In this document: in pieces, positions 52,308-62,604 of the stretch
Layout: each line of letters starts with the position of its first letter
Position numbering within the stretch: position 1 is the stretch's first letter
Assembly (NCBI GenBank): GCA_015179125.1
Contig: WHVA01000055.1
Span: 124,001-188,000, forward strand
Reading direction: 5' to 3'
DNA from: Gautieria morchelliformis
Lineage: Eukaryota; Basidiomycota; Agaricomycetes; Gomphales; Gomphaceae
Length of the DNA: 64,000 nt
The notes under the pieces: generated by a model
Databases searched by the model: none
What the model was told of the DNA's origin: nothing
Seen by the model: only the letters and a program-made list of their open reading frames with translations
Position numbers and translations under genes: made by a program

Positions 52308-53315
52308 ATGGCTCAAGCAACGGCCCCGGTGCACATCATGCCAAAACATGATATCCACATGTTCTGCAATATCAAAGCCAAGCTGGGGAAAGAAAATAGG
52401 ATGTCCTGGAAGAGGGAACTGTTAGCAACAGCCAAGGACAGAGGACTGCATAAAATTACCACCGGCATGGACCCCTACCCCACTGCAGCTAACCAACAGA
52501 CCCTAGTCACCACCGGAACCAGTGGTCACACCCTACAACAGCTAAAAGGCAAGTGGGACGACAGGAACAACACCGCCTACAGTCAGATACTCCTATGCAT
52601 ATCACTGGAGCTCCAGACAGCGATCGACTCAATCGAGAAATGTGAAGAAGCATGGAAAATACTCACAAGGAAGTTCGAATTGAACAACCCTAGCAAAATA
52701 AGTATAGTCAGAACAAGGTACGAAAACTATCACATGACTGAGGGGGAGTCGGTCTTGGCATACCTCACTGTGATAAAGGAATATAGAAACCAGTTGGCCA
52801 AAATGGGAGAAATCATAGCTGACTCTACTCATGTGGCTACTATTCTCAGAAACGTCCCTGAATCCTGGAGACCCATCCCTCAGACAATACAAATGATCGC
52901 CATGGACCCGGACGACATCAAAGTAAGGCTAGAAGCACACGAGGCAGACCTGGGGGCCATCGAAATGTCGATGCAAGCAGCCACGGCCTTCGTTGCCCAA
53001 TCTACACCACCAAGAAGAACAAGTCACCAAGCTAACAGATCATTCAGCAACCCAGCATTCACTCAACAGAATCAGAACCGATACCCACAGCCACAGAACA
53101 GCACAGGAACAGGTTTCTTCTGCAACAACTGCGGCAAACCCAACTATTCCACTGCCAGATGCTATGCACCCGGGGGAGGACTAGCGGATCAGGAATCATG
53201 GAGAAGAGGGGGGAACGTACAGGGAGAAGGAACCGGTGGCAACGATCAAGATGGCCAAGGCAGACTGACTCCACATCCCCAACAACAACAGCCGGTGAAC
53301 ACTGACTCAGCCTGA
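52308..53315 (+). CDS. copia-type gag protein without pol (335 aa)
   Basis: Uninterrupted ORF starting MAQATAPVHIMPKHD. The middle, 'LQQLKGKWDDRNNTAYSQIL', 'AWKILTRKFE', 'ENYHMTEGESVLAYLTVI' and 'LRNVPESWRPIPQTI', is a UBN2-type copia gag. Near the end 'CNNCGKPNYSTARC' is a zinc knuckle in which the His is Tyr (TAT or TAC for CAC, one C-to-T change). A Gln/Pro-rich tail follows, stop at 53315. No protease, integrase or reverse transcriptase follows. It is either a non-autonomous gag-only element, which would use enzymes of another copia, or a retained gag gene. The ORF being clean while its neighbours are broken is notable. Confidence 0.8.
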   Translation: MAQATAPVHIMPKHDIHMFCNIKAKLGKENRMSWKRELLATAKDRGLHKITTGMDPYPTAANQQTLVTTGTSGHTLQQLKGKWDDRNNTAYSQILLCISLELQTAIDSIEKCEEAWKILTRKFELNNPSKISIVRTRYENYHMTEGESVLAYLTVIKEYRNQLAKMGEIIADSTHVATILRNVPESWRPIPQTIQMIAMDPDDIKVRLEAHEADLGAIEMSMQAATAFVAQSTPPRRTSHQANRSFSNPAFTQQNQNRYPQPQNSTGTGFFCNNCGKPNYSTARCYAPGGGLADQESWRRGGNVQGEGTGGNDQDGQGRLTPHPQQQQPVNTDSA

Positions 53316-53496
53316 TTTGCAAGGTTTTGAGGTGCGAACAAGAAGCTGACTCAGCTTCTGACCAGGCCAGACAACCGGCCGCCCCCAGCAATCCAGTGCC
53401 AACATAAAACCCACCATAGCCACCCATGCACTGGTCGTTCCTGTCCGATTACTGTTTCTGTGTACTTCAAATGTCGCTCACTCTCACTTTGTGCTG

Positions 53497-53543
53497 TATT
53501 GAGTAGTTGGACTCTATGGCTTGTAGAGTCCAACTGCTCAATA
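53497..53543. repeat. hairpin, 20-bp stem
   Basis: TATTGAGTAGTTGGACTCTA, loop TGGCTTG, TAGAGTCCAACTGCTCAATA. One mismatch (T/C, wobble in RNA). It sits across the start region of the frame at 53507. Confidence 0.85.
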
Positions 53544-53552
53544 TGCAGTTTA

Positions 53553-53947
53553 TTCCAAATGTCCCTCACATAGATTTAGCGTTCTCCGATGATGGGTTGG
53601 CCACATATGTATCAAGCAACATAGATTTTCTCCTTTTGGAAGAGCTCATGGAAGTATATAGAGCGAGGATGGAATGGGTGGGAATGCTCCTGTGCAACGA
53701 CATGTATTCTGGGCTGCCTGCTACTCCCAAATCTGCTACCACAAATGGCTCGGATTCCTCACACGGCTCAACCTTCTCTGCTGGATCTTTGCACAGCTTT
53801 GCACACCCTGACATTGACGAGGTCAGCGCCATCCAACTAGAGATGTTCAAACCATATCATGATTGTATATGCATGGTAAACATGATGCTAACGTGGGCAT
53901 GGGAAGGTGAAAAGGTTTATCATTGGTACAAGAATCTCCACATGTGA
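53553..53947 (+). CDS. hypothetical protein (weak)
   Basis: The open frame is 53507-53947; the first 15 codons are part of the hairpin, so a later start is likely, though no strong ATG context is visible. The product includes 'HIDLAFSDDGLATYVSSNIDF', a Ser/Thr/Gly-rich middle (TNGSDSSHGSTFSAGSLH) and an aromatic end 'WAWEGEKVYHWYKN'. Composition is protein-like and the minus strand is less open. No family recognised. It ends 18 bp before the solo LTR at 53965. Confidence 0.3.
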
Positions 53948-53964
53948 TTTTATTTCTGATGGAC

Positions 53965-54414
53965 TGTTATGACCTGTTCCTGAATCCGGACTGAAGCTCA
54001 GCTTCGGCTCTCGTTCGGGAACCTCGGATATTTCTTGGCTTCCTTCGGGTTTCCCTTTGCACTTCCCATCACCCCTGATTCCCTTATTAGTTAGTTCCCC
54101 GTTTACCTGACCCTTGTTTCCCCTGACCGTTGATCCGATCATGTTCTCTTAGCGACCCTGCATGCTACTTTACTATATAGACCTCCAGTCCATGTACAGT
54201 AGCTCCTCAGTTCAGATATCGAATTAGCTTATCGTACTTGAGACCCTCTGCTTGATATCAGAAACCCGCATCTCGGCTTATAGCCGAGACCGCTCCCGAA
54301 ATTAGGGTGGAACATAGAGTGGGTGCAACCCAAGAGGTTGAAGCCAGGCCCTCCGACCCGAGACCCGAGTTTGGCCTGGTATAGCCGAACTACAGTACGA
54401 ACACAACCTTGACA
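53965..54414 (-). repeat. solo LTR (450 bp)
   Basis: Starts TGTTATGACCTG, ends AACCTTGACA, with duplication TGGAC at 53960-53964 and 54415-54419. Read on the minus strand it is related to the solo LTR at 5954-6425 (shared GGCTTCAAC...GGTTG and CCCTAATTTCGGGA blocks). Contains CTCGGCTTATAGCCGAG hairpin. Confidence 0.92.
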
Positions 54415-54419
54415 TGGAC

Positions 54420-56013
54420 AAAAAATGACTACAGGCCTTGTCACCCTGATAATAAGTTGTACGCTGACTATGAATTGCCACAAGCCTTTGAATCTCTTTT
54501 TCTTGATCTACCGGAGTGCCCTTGCGCTACACAGGAAACAGACCTGGGTTAACACCACTATTATAATATATGGGTGGTCCAAAGTGGGCAATACCAAGGT
54601 AGGGTTGCCACCACTTGTGCACAAAAGTGGCATGGCTGCAGCACATGGAGTTAGGGGTCTTCTATATAATCTTCACCACCAGACCTCTAACTTTTATCAG
54701 TCTGCTTGACAGACTTAATTAGGAATAACCCTGGTTTACCGGCAGCAGTGTATGCTTCAAGACCCAATGGAGACCGGGGTGCAGGTAATCTCTTGCTTTG
54801 ACATATGTTTTCTGTCCAGTGGTCACTTAACGGTCATCCATAGGTATCCCAGACTTTGATAGATATTGTCTCCTCTGTTCTTCACACAGGTCTAGCAATA
54901 GTACGTGTTGTTGACTCTTACCTGTTCATTGGTTTTTAAACTGGCAGCTAGGACGTGATTCCCCCTCCACCAAATTTGTAGCATTGCATATTGAATCACC
55001 CTCAGCCAGTCCAGTGGTATCTCGTACAGGCTCACACTCACCAATCCCTCCACCACCTCCATACCAAAGTCACCGGCAAAGATGGGGAGGGTTCAGTGGG
55101 GGTAAGTAATTGCAGCAGGCATAGTATTTCTATGCTACTCACTGAAGTTAAATCAACAGTTGTAAAACAAGGCAAGATAGACTCTGGGATCCACAAAAAG
55201 GCTCAACTTCACACTGCAAGTTTTGATGACCCATTTGTGGTTAGCCCCCGTTTAGGATCACTGTCGGACACTGCTTCTTCCTTCTCCATTCCTACCCTCC
55301 CTTTACCGTCACACTCTACACCATCTTCCCCCTCCTCGATGTTTACAATGCCACATCTTCCACTCCGTTTGCACACTATGTCACCCACCAGCCAATATCC
55401 ATCTTCAAAAGGGCCTAGGGTTCCAGGGTCATCAGGGTCATCATTGGATATGCCGCTGTCAAACCAGCTGGCAATGGCTCAGACTATGACCAGTTCTGGT
55501 TCTACCTACCAGTCATCGGCTTACCAGGATGCACTTGCGATAGAGACCACCCCTTGATCCAGAAGGAATTTAACTGACAGAGTAACTATAATGCCAGGTA
55601 TGTACCTTTTTCAAATCAAATTTCTTCAACCGCAGCTTATACCCGTTTGGCCAAGGAGACCGAATGCATGGTGATACGGCATGCCTTTGGGAGCCACCTG
55701 AGGCTCATCTTGCATTTATGTACAATCGACATGTGCCACCACTATGTGGCTCACAATTGGAGGAAGTCTTTCAGGGCCTTCGCTCTAACAAGGGTATTGA
55801 TTCGGAGTGCAACCTGTTTTTTACAAAGGAAACCCTACTCTATGTGCATGGGCCAAAATGCACAATGTGGGCATATCCTGACATACCTCTCTGACCCTGT
55901 TCCATAGATCCATCCTGTCGCTATGCTCCCATTTCTTGATGCTGCTACGCTCCAATTTCTTGATGTATATCCAGAATAGCTAGAAATACCTGAACTCCTT
56001 TCTTGGTAATACT
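54420..56013. other. possible fragments of a captured or host gene, not identified
   Basis: Contains a Ser/Pro-rich open frame (54991-55557, ending 'YQSSAYQDALAIETTP') and a second one (55664-55894, 'CLWEPPEAHLAFMYNRHVPP', 'LFFTKETLLYVHGPKCTMW') that could be joined through an intron at about 55595-55639 (GTATGT...CGCAG). I do not recognise either part. Because the next piece downstream is a broken epoxide hydrolase, this may be a patchwork of gene fragments. Confidence 0.3.
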
Positions 56014-56408
56014 ATGCAGCCTGTTGAGAATCATTGGAGCTATGGAGTGCCTACTCAAAGCGTCCAAGACCTTGTAGAATACTGGAAAAAGTCTTTCAAC
56101 TGGCATAAAATTGAAACTGACATCAACACCAAGCTGCCTCAGTTCACTATGCCAATTGATGCAGAGAACCCGCATGGCATCTTGACTATGCACTCATGCA
56201 TAAATGATCTCCAAATCCCAATGCTGTGCCTCTCCTCTTTTGGAATGGCTGGCCGGGTAGTTTTCTTGAGGTATCTAGCCACTTCCAGGGTGAGGGGGCT
56301 TGGCTCAGTATCAACCGAGGACTTGACAGGTAGCCAAAATTATAGAGCCTCTCACGAACCCGTCAGATCCCAAGCATCCTGCCTTTCATGTCATTGCACC
56401 CTCATAAG
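56014..56408 (+). pseudogene. N-terminal fragment of a microsomal-type epoxide hydrolase
   Basis: Opens 'MQPVENHWSYGVPTQSVQDL' and 'YWKKSFNWHKIETDINTKLP', the epoxide hydrolase N-terminal (EHN) domain that wraps the alpha/beta hydrolase core. After 'ILTMH' the frame shifts by one and reads 'SPNPNAVPLLFWNGWPGSFLEV' (56208-56275), including the H-G-W-P oxyanion loop in which His is Asn. TGA at 56205-56207 precedes it. An intron-like gap (56290-56335) is followed by 'IIEPLTNPSDPKHPAFHVIAPS', where the family goes on to the catalytic Asp segment; here it ends in TAA at 56404-56406 and homology stops. All catalytic residues are missing. Dead fragment. Confidence 0.85.
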
Positions 56409-57028
56409 CCAATTGTTCTACACCATTATTGTGCAAGTCCCCGGGACCTATCATGGGGTGCACCCAAGGCATACTGAGTGCTCAATGTGAACGTCAATGT
56501 AAACATTCACACTTTCTGGGCCTATACTGGTGGCTCCGACATACACGTGCATGACAGGTGGTGTGTGCAAGTGGAATTGGATGTGCGGGTGCACAGCAGC
56601 ATGGTTGGCAGTGCCAACGTAAGTGGCCTGGGAAGATGGCCTCGGACTGCATGTCCCTGGTGCAAGGGTGGAGCATCCCATTATTTATGTTTTAACAGCA
56701 GCGTTATAAACAACTGAAGTTGATACAGGCCCTCCATTGAAAAGAATCAGATAATTGATACTTGATTAAGGACAAATGCTAAACTTGGTAGTGATCAAGT
56801 GAACACACAAACTCATATGACCCTAGTACCTTCTTGTATATATGCACATGTGCAGGACCAACAACACCAACTGCGTGAATTCGAAACATACCACATGAAC
56901 TACTACCCACATTTACTGTACTTCATGTGATATCTTCCGGTGCTGCCTGGTTCAGGAGATGGTGGGAGCAGAGACCGCTTCTCAGGCCTAGTAGATATCT
57001 CAGGAGCATGCCCAAACAGATTGATAGA
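56409..57028. other. no gene seen
   Basis: The run AACGTCAATGTAAACATTC-like repeats at 56480-56510 and short open frames on both strands, none with recognisable content. Confidence 0.4.
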
Positions 57029-58126
57029 TCAATATACAGTCAGTACCTTAGAGAAGTTGCACACTTTACTGGTAAGTCCTTGACTGCCACTGAGATTTCC
57101 TGCCGGAGTAAGAGTGGTGGGCTGCATTCCTTTCCCTTTGCCTATAATACAACTCAAAGTCATCTCCAGCCTGGCACAAGTCTCTTGGAGCTCATGGAGT
57201 TCAGCACTGGATGTCAGTTTTGCAGACTGAGGACTGGCATCCTCATCCTCGAGGAGGGAGACGATACCATGCAGTTGTGGAAGCACACTGTGCACTGTGT
57301 GTTCAAGTTTGTCTACAACTTGATGGTGAATCACTTCATAGTTAGCATATTCATACTAGGATATTCAAAAAGATGTTAGCTAGACCCATACAGTTGATAA
57401 GCCATCTTACAATCACACCGGCACTGCGCTCATCACAGTCAGACATGCTGTCAGACGTTGCCGTTGAAAGGCTGTCTTCATTGTCGGACTGGTGATCTTT
57501 CTGTTCCATAGTGTTCATCAGCCAGGTGTTTGCCATGCTGGAGATAGTCTGTAAACTAGTGGTCATATTTGCGTTGGGGCTGTAGTCGAAAGATTGGGGA
57601 ATAGAGGTTGGAGTTGGGAGTTAGAAGCAGAAGGGATACCTGCTGTGTCTGAAGAACTAGACAACGAGGGAGGGGGAGTGGCTCGGTGTGTGTTGGAGAT
57701 CATTGTTGTTGAATGAAACATGCTTCATATATTTGGCGTGCCTCAATCTTGCTGACAGGGAATTTGAATACATATCGTTCCGGATAGAGATCCATGGAGG
57801 GGACAAGCTCTGGCATGCTCAGTCTCATGGCCCAGAAGTGGTTGCATGCACCCTTGTTAGCAGTGAAGTACGGGCATGAACAGAAGGCCCAGCCATACAT
57901 GTTGGCCCGAATATCGTAATGTTTGTGTCCATGTACACGTATATCTGCCAAGGTACTTGCACACAAGGCTCTGATTGTGTATGGGTTGATCCATCTTGCT
58001 TCTGCAATGCGCGAATGATGTGTGATGCGCTGAGCTTCTGGGGTCAGTGCTTCTTGTCCTTCTATAGACCACCATGTGACAGGGATGATGATGTGTGAAC
58101 CTGAGGGGGTCGTAGCCTGGCATGCA
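57029..58126 (-). pseudogene. SWIM zinc-finger protein, C-terminal part
   Basis: Minus strand. Exon A (58126 to about 57700) reads 'IAEARWINPYTIRALCAST' and 'AFCSCPYFTANKGACNHFWAMRL', a SWIM domain (C-x-C-x(n)-C-x-H), a metal-binding fold found in MULE transposases and in several chromatin or ubiquitin proteins. Further exons: about 57660-57600 ('DTAGIPSASNSQLQP'), 57566-57411 ('MTTSLQTISSMANTW...DSMSDCDERSAGVI'), then intron 57356-57410 (GTAAGA...CCTAG), and 57355-57029 ('YEYANYEVIHHQVVDKLEHTV...LHELQETCARLEMTL'), which is helical. The 5' end is cut at 58126 by a Gyp4 LTR. It may come from a MULE-derived gene; no transposase core is visible, so host gene is equally possible. Confidence 0.65.
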
Positions 58127-58315
58127 TGTAAATAACCTATGTACATGGTTATTACCTAATACCAGTGGGCCCCTTAGGGACCCACTGTACAGTTCATGCG
58201 TGGGAACCGGCCAGCACTTCCCATCGCATCTTACCTTACAACTGTCACTATGTAGCATTCAGAATACCACACCTTGTGCCCTTGTGACAAAAGGCTTAAG
58301 ATCCACATCTTTACA
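58127..58315 (+). repeat. Gyp4 LTR (189 bp, native orientation)
   Basis: Reverse complement of the Gyp2 LTR unit with about 10-15% visible differences; same central palindrome around GGGCCCCTTAGGGACCC. Confidence 0.88.
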
Positions 58316-58530
58316 CCTTTTTGAACTATCCTGCAGTTGATCACCACCCGACCAACCGATTGTGGATTCGAAGAAATCTTGAAAAATATTGCGGTGTTGA
58401 CGACTAAACATCATTGACACACTCCAGTAAACCCTCTGCTGTCGGCTGCGAGCATGATGATTCCACACAGTTGAAGACGGACATGAGCCACGAGCTTGTG
58501 ATCCACACCTCAGGCGCAGCCCAGCGACAT

Positions 58531-58995
58531 GATGGCTGATGCAACCCTGGACCAAGAATCCAGGACACCAGAAGACGGTGAGATCTACGATCTCACCGCC
58601 CTTGTCCCCCCAATTGAGGACGAGGAAAACCCTGACCACATCTCGCCAAGTGTGGTCGAGGATGAGGCATCGCCGAGCGATAAACTGGCGCCGCCCCCCT
58701 AATCCCCTCTTCCCAGAGACAAAGGGAAAGGTAGAGAAGTCTCACCGTCGTCAGATGGCAGAGCATCACAATCAAAGAGGCACGAAGCCGAGGCTTGAAC
58801 CACCACTCACGAAGCCGAGCGACGATGATCGTCCCCGAAGGAGCACAAAGACAAAAACGACGAGCCCCCAATGACAGTCAGGGCTTGGAATACTTGAGCT
58901 CAATCCGCAAGAGCTCGAGGACACACGCCATCGACAACAAGATGGTGGGGGCTATGGCCAAACAGGTGCAAGATGCATTGCACCGGAACACCCTC
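58531..58995 (+). pseudogene. Gyp4 gag, N-terminal part
   Basis: Starts MMADATLDQESR, matching 'ADATLDQESRMIEDGEI' in Gyp2 gag, then 'EDGEIYDLTALVPPIEDEENP', a stop/shift at about 58700, 'PLPRDKGKGREVSPSSDG', and finally 'AMAKQVQDALHRNTL', equivalent to Gyp2 gag at about 33440. Cut there by the LTR at 58996. Broken by several stops. Confidence 0.75.
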
Positions 58996-59201
58996 TGTAA
59001 AGATGTCGATCTTACGCCTTGTATCACAAGGGCACAGCAGAACTTGACCAAGTGTGGTATTCTGAATGCTACCTAGTTACAGGTAAGAGTAAGGTGCAAT
59101 GGGGACCGCTGGCCTGTTCCCACGCATAAACTATACAGTGGGTCCCTAAGGGGCCCACGGGGATTATGAAATAACTAGTATACATAGACAGGTTATTTAC
59201 A
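58996..59201 (-). repeat. Gyp4 LTR (206 bp, reverse orientation)
   Basis: TGTAAAGATGTCGATC...GGTTATTTACA on the + strand. Followed by the polypurine tract on the minus strand (59202-59216), so it is a 3' LTR of a minus-strand element. Confidence 0.9.
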
Positions 59202-59924
59202 CCCTCCCCCTCTATAGACAACTATGGGCAACTTTAGGAATCATAGAGGTCATCCATTATGGCATCCTCTAGTGATTCCAATACGATGACATCATCATCA
59301 TACGGGGCTGGTTGAGCACGCGACACCGGGGCACCTCCACGTCAGCAGGGGTGGTTGGGTGCGGTGGCTCTACCTCACCACTGGTGGGGGCTTCCGCTGG
59401 GTCAACAAGGCCGGTGTCCTCGCGGAGTATGGCCTAGATGGCCAGGTCATCGGCCTGTGGAGGAGGCCAGATGCATGCAAGCTCTTGATCAAGCTGAGCG
59501 TGAGTGAGCAGTAGTGGCACCATGGCCCTCACATGGCTGGTCTCAAGGATATTTTGTTGACCCTCCCAGGCGGGGGCACTGAATGCTGCGCCAGTGAGAC
59601 TGCATTGAACACAATGTTCAATGCGAGCCACTCGTTCACGAGTGATGCCGGCGTAGTGGGCCAGCCATCATGCGATCTCAGCGAGCGGGATGTCTGGGCC
59701 AGCTCAGCCTCTCATGGGATATGAACCTGTGATGGACAGCCGCTGGTGTCAGGCATTCCCTGGCATCGACGAAGCTCGACCATTGGTCGGTCGAGCCGAA
59801 CAAGTCGAAGAGCCTCGACTTGAGAGGTGATGCGACCCCTTTGACTCGGGGCGTGAGGGCCTTCAACCACATCAAGACATCCATGTCTTTGAGGTTGAGG
59901 GTTCCATCCACATTGTCGCTGTCA
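59202..59924 (-). pseudogene. Gyp4 accessory protein, C-terminal part
   Basis: Minus strand from 'DNVDGTLNLKDMDVLMWLKAL' (59920) through 'FDLFGSTDQWSSFVDARE', 'VARIEHCVQCSLTGAAFS', 'ETSHVRAMV' and 'LLTHAQLDQELA', to the end '...EDAIMDDLYDS' next to the polypurine tract. Here the two parts that are separated by the inversion in Gyp2 are contiguous, which proves they belong to one gene. Frame changes at about 59720 and stops (e.g. 59434) show decay. Confidence 0.8.
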
Positions 59925-60943
59925 TGAAACGGAAACGAGAATGTCTACTACACGAACACATGTCCTATCCCCATCCATTGACTACCATGACCCGTCCCCC
60001 CCCCCGTCGACTTTGAATGCACCACAACCCACGTACACCCCCTCAAACCCACGAACCATCGCATATCACACATTGTGACATCCTGTCAACCCGCAGACAT
60101 GCAGTTGATGTAGCGAGCCGCAGACCCATCCCCGAGCCCGAGACCGCCTGATCCATGGAGTGACACGACAGCTAGTCTGCCGCACGCACACTCCCTCCAT
60201 TCATTTTCCATTCCTTCCTTCCACGATGACACACACTTCTGATTAATCCACTCTATCATAACATATATCACTAGTACCCACCCCACATCATCCCCCCAAC
60301 CTACCGTAGAGACCGCAGCATCTGGCACTTCAAATTCCCCTAGTCCGTACTCCACATGCACACCCACTCGCGCCGGTCGCATCTTTTCGTACTAGATGTT
60401 AATAGCCTTTCCGCCGGGGTTGTGTATGCAGTATGAGATCATGAGATTCATGGAGAAGCATAAAGAGAATAGAGATGGGAATACAACTACGGCTGTATGC
60501 GCGAACACCACGCGCAGTGACAGCGACACAAAACACCGACTGATATATCACCTATCCAGTCATAAGCCTCATGGGCTAGAACAAGAGCACAATGGTTGGA
60601 GATTTACTGCCTGAAGTTTCTATCATACATTGCTAGTCATTTAAGTGTTCCCATACTAAACTAGATACAATAGGGGGTTATGGAGCGATGAGTGCCGCCA
60701 GTGCGCGATGCATGCACCGGTGCCAAGGCTGTACCTTATCATGTGGGGTTTAATATATGTGTCAGGAACGATGGAGCGCCTTCCATGCTCCATCCCGGAT
60801 CTATCCCTTGGTCGGCCCTGGAACCGGGCTCAGGGGTGAAGTCGCCGGTTAGATATGCACGCGAGCGGTAGCGCATGTGCGCATAAAACACTGTGCCGGA
60901 AGTTAGTACGTGCACATCCATGTACTAGGATGTGCCGGGAAGT

Positions 60944-61253
60944 TGTTATGACTTTGTTAGTGATGAATATGAATGTATAGCTCGATTTTCCTATTCATAA
61001 CACTAGATCCCTACACACAAGAAGTTAAATAGTCACTGTGTGTACTCTAGATAGTTAGTTAATCCAACTCACCAGTTATATATACAAGCAATCGTCTCGA
61101 AGCATTTCACTCGTGTCAGATCTCATCTCGCTGCACATATACACTACGCAGACTACCCTTCATAGAAAAATCTCCCTCTCGATTCGACTTCACTTAGAAG
61201 CCTGAATCTAAATCACTACTTGACCTACTATCAGCTACTCTTAGTCTTTCACA
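60944..61253 (+). repeat. LTR-like unit (310 bp)
   Basis: TG...CA ends and a block CGATTCGACTTCACTTAGAA (plus GCCTGAATC) shared in modified form with 52205-52230, i.e. the LTR upstream of the gag-only gene. Flanks GAAGT and GTTGC do not match, so it is not a clean solo LTR. Confidence 0.45.
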
Positions 61254-62327
61254 GTTGCAGATGGCAGAAGAAATTCCTTCGGGTTTGTGTATTCAACCTT
61301 TCAGGATGGCCGCGATGTCAAGCGGGTGTCATGACGCGTTTATTCCTCATAACTCAGGTGCTCTGTCCTGACATTTCCCACCCCATTTCCGTGTTCGCCC
61401 CGATCGCTATTGTCATGTTCGGCAACCAATATTCGCTGATTCGCGCCCGCTACCACCGCCTCGCCTTTAAACGCATGACCAACGGTTTTGGACTAACTTG
61501 ACAAGTCATCACTGGGTCTACCACCCCCTCTGCTCGACTCCCTTCCAATGGTGTTCTGATAGTTGGATTGTCATGACCTGCGGATTTCCTGCACCTTGGT
61601 ACCCCCATTTCCCCTTTCGCTACTCCTCCTCAGCGTTCGCCCGGCTTCGCCCTCCACCTCGACCCCTCCTCTACTAGGCCACCTCTGTTCGCCCTTCCTT
61701 GCATTTCGCCGAACGGCTAGTCGCTGCTCGCATCATTCGCCAGCAGGCACACCATCAAATACAATCGATGTCATTCACCCGGCATGATGGTCCATCATTA
61801 ACCCCATCGTCTTCTTAATCCAACCCCATTGGGCGTTCGTATGGTCGAAATGTGTTCGCAGGGCGTCCCTTCCATAGGTCGTGCGGAATCGACCCAGTAG
61901 ACCAAGAGTCCGTGCAGGGTAGCATATATGTGGGTCCCAAGACATGGGTTTGTCCATAAGTGCCTCCGCCACCTTTACTCTCCATCGTTTCATGTTCCCC
62001 CTCTCCTCACATTCTATTGTATGTTTATTTCATCTATGCTGTATCATGACTGCGCGCCCCTATCCAACCCTGACTTGTGACGGCCTCTTTCCTATTCGCT
62101 GATACCGTACGAGCATTCGATATAAGTAGTTTACATTCGCATGTATATTCCCCAGTTCAATTATCATACGTCGTCCATCTTGTGCAAACTTGACCTCACT
62201 GTGATTATCGTCTTAAGCCCTTCCTTGAAGATTTCTATCTTCGACCAGCCAAGGACTTAGGCATCACTGGTGAGTTCTCATACTTCATCTTCGTTACCCT
62301 AGCCTCCGAACTACTCTCTGCGCTGTT

Positions 62328-62357
62328 GGCGAAGGGCTCCTCAGGAGTCCCTTCGCC
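62328..62357. repeat. GC-rich hairpin
   Basis: GGCGAAGGGCTCCTCAGGAG followed by TCCCTTCGCC: 9-bp perfect outer stem GGCGAAGGG/CCCTTCGCC plus CTCC/GGAG with one bulged T. A third copy of the arm (GCGAAGGGAC) follows at 62359-62368. Confidence 0.7.
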
Positions 62358-62604
62358 AGCGAAGGGACTGTCGAAACTTAGACAGCCCTTCCACAGTATC
62401 TTGCGCGTTGCATCGTCAAGTACTGTGAGCTGTTCCGCTACGACTGTAGACAGGGCGAGCCCCGTTCGGGCAACCCCTTTGTTTTGTGGACATTTATCGG
62501 TTCACTTATTCGCCGAATGGCATATCTCTTCGCACAAGCTATTCGGGCATTCGCTGTGTTCATTATTACACGATATTAACGCCTAAAAACCAATCTTGAC
62601 AGCG

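Larger units (their letters stand above)
58127..58995 (+). mobile_element. Gyp4 piece: 5' LTR and gag start
   Basis: LTR 58127-58315 (TGTAAATAACC...CATCTTTACA) in native orientation, then CCTTTTTGAACTATCCTGC (also next to the Gyp2 5' LTR, so probably the leader/primer region), then gag from 58531. It ends abruptly at 58995 where an oppositely oriented LTR begins. Left flank ATGCA; no matching duplication found. Confidence 0.85.
59925..62604. other. 2.7-kb segment replacing part of the Gyp4 accessory gene
   Basis: Reads TGTCATGAAACGG at the left and ACCAATCTTGACA at the right, TG...CA, but a clean duplication is missing and about 70 bp of accessory gene is absent at the junction. Inside: an LTR-like unit at 60944-61253 (TGTTATGACTTTG...TAGTCTTTCACA, 310 bp, resembling 51967-52283 in its second half), another possible LTR beginning at 61569 (TGTCATGACCTGCGG) and running to the right end, and a strong hairpin at 62328-62357. 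No gene is recognised; C9-10 run at about 59998. Confidence 0.45.
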
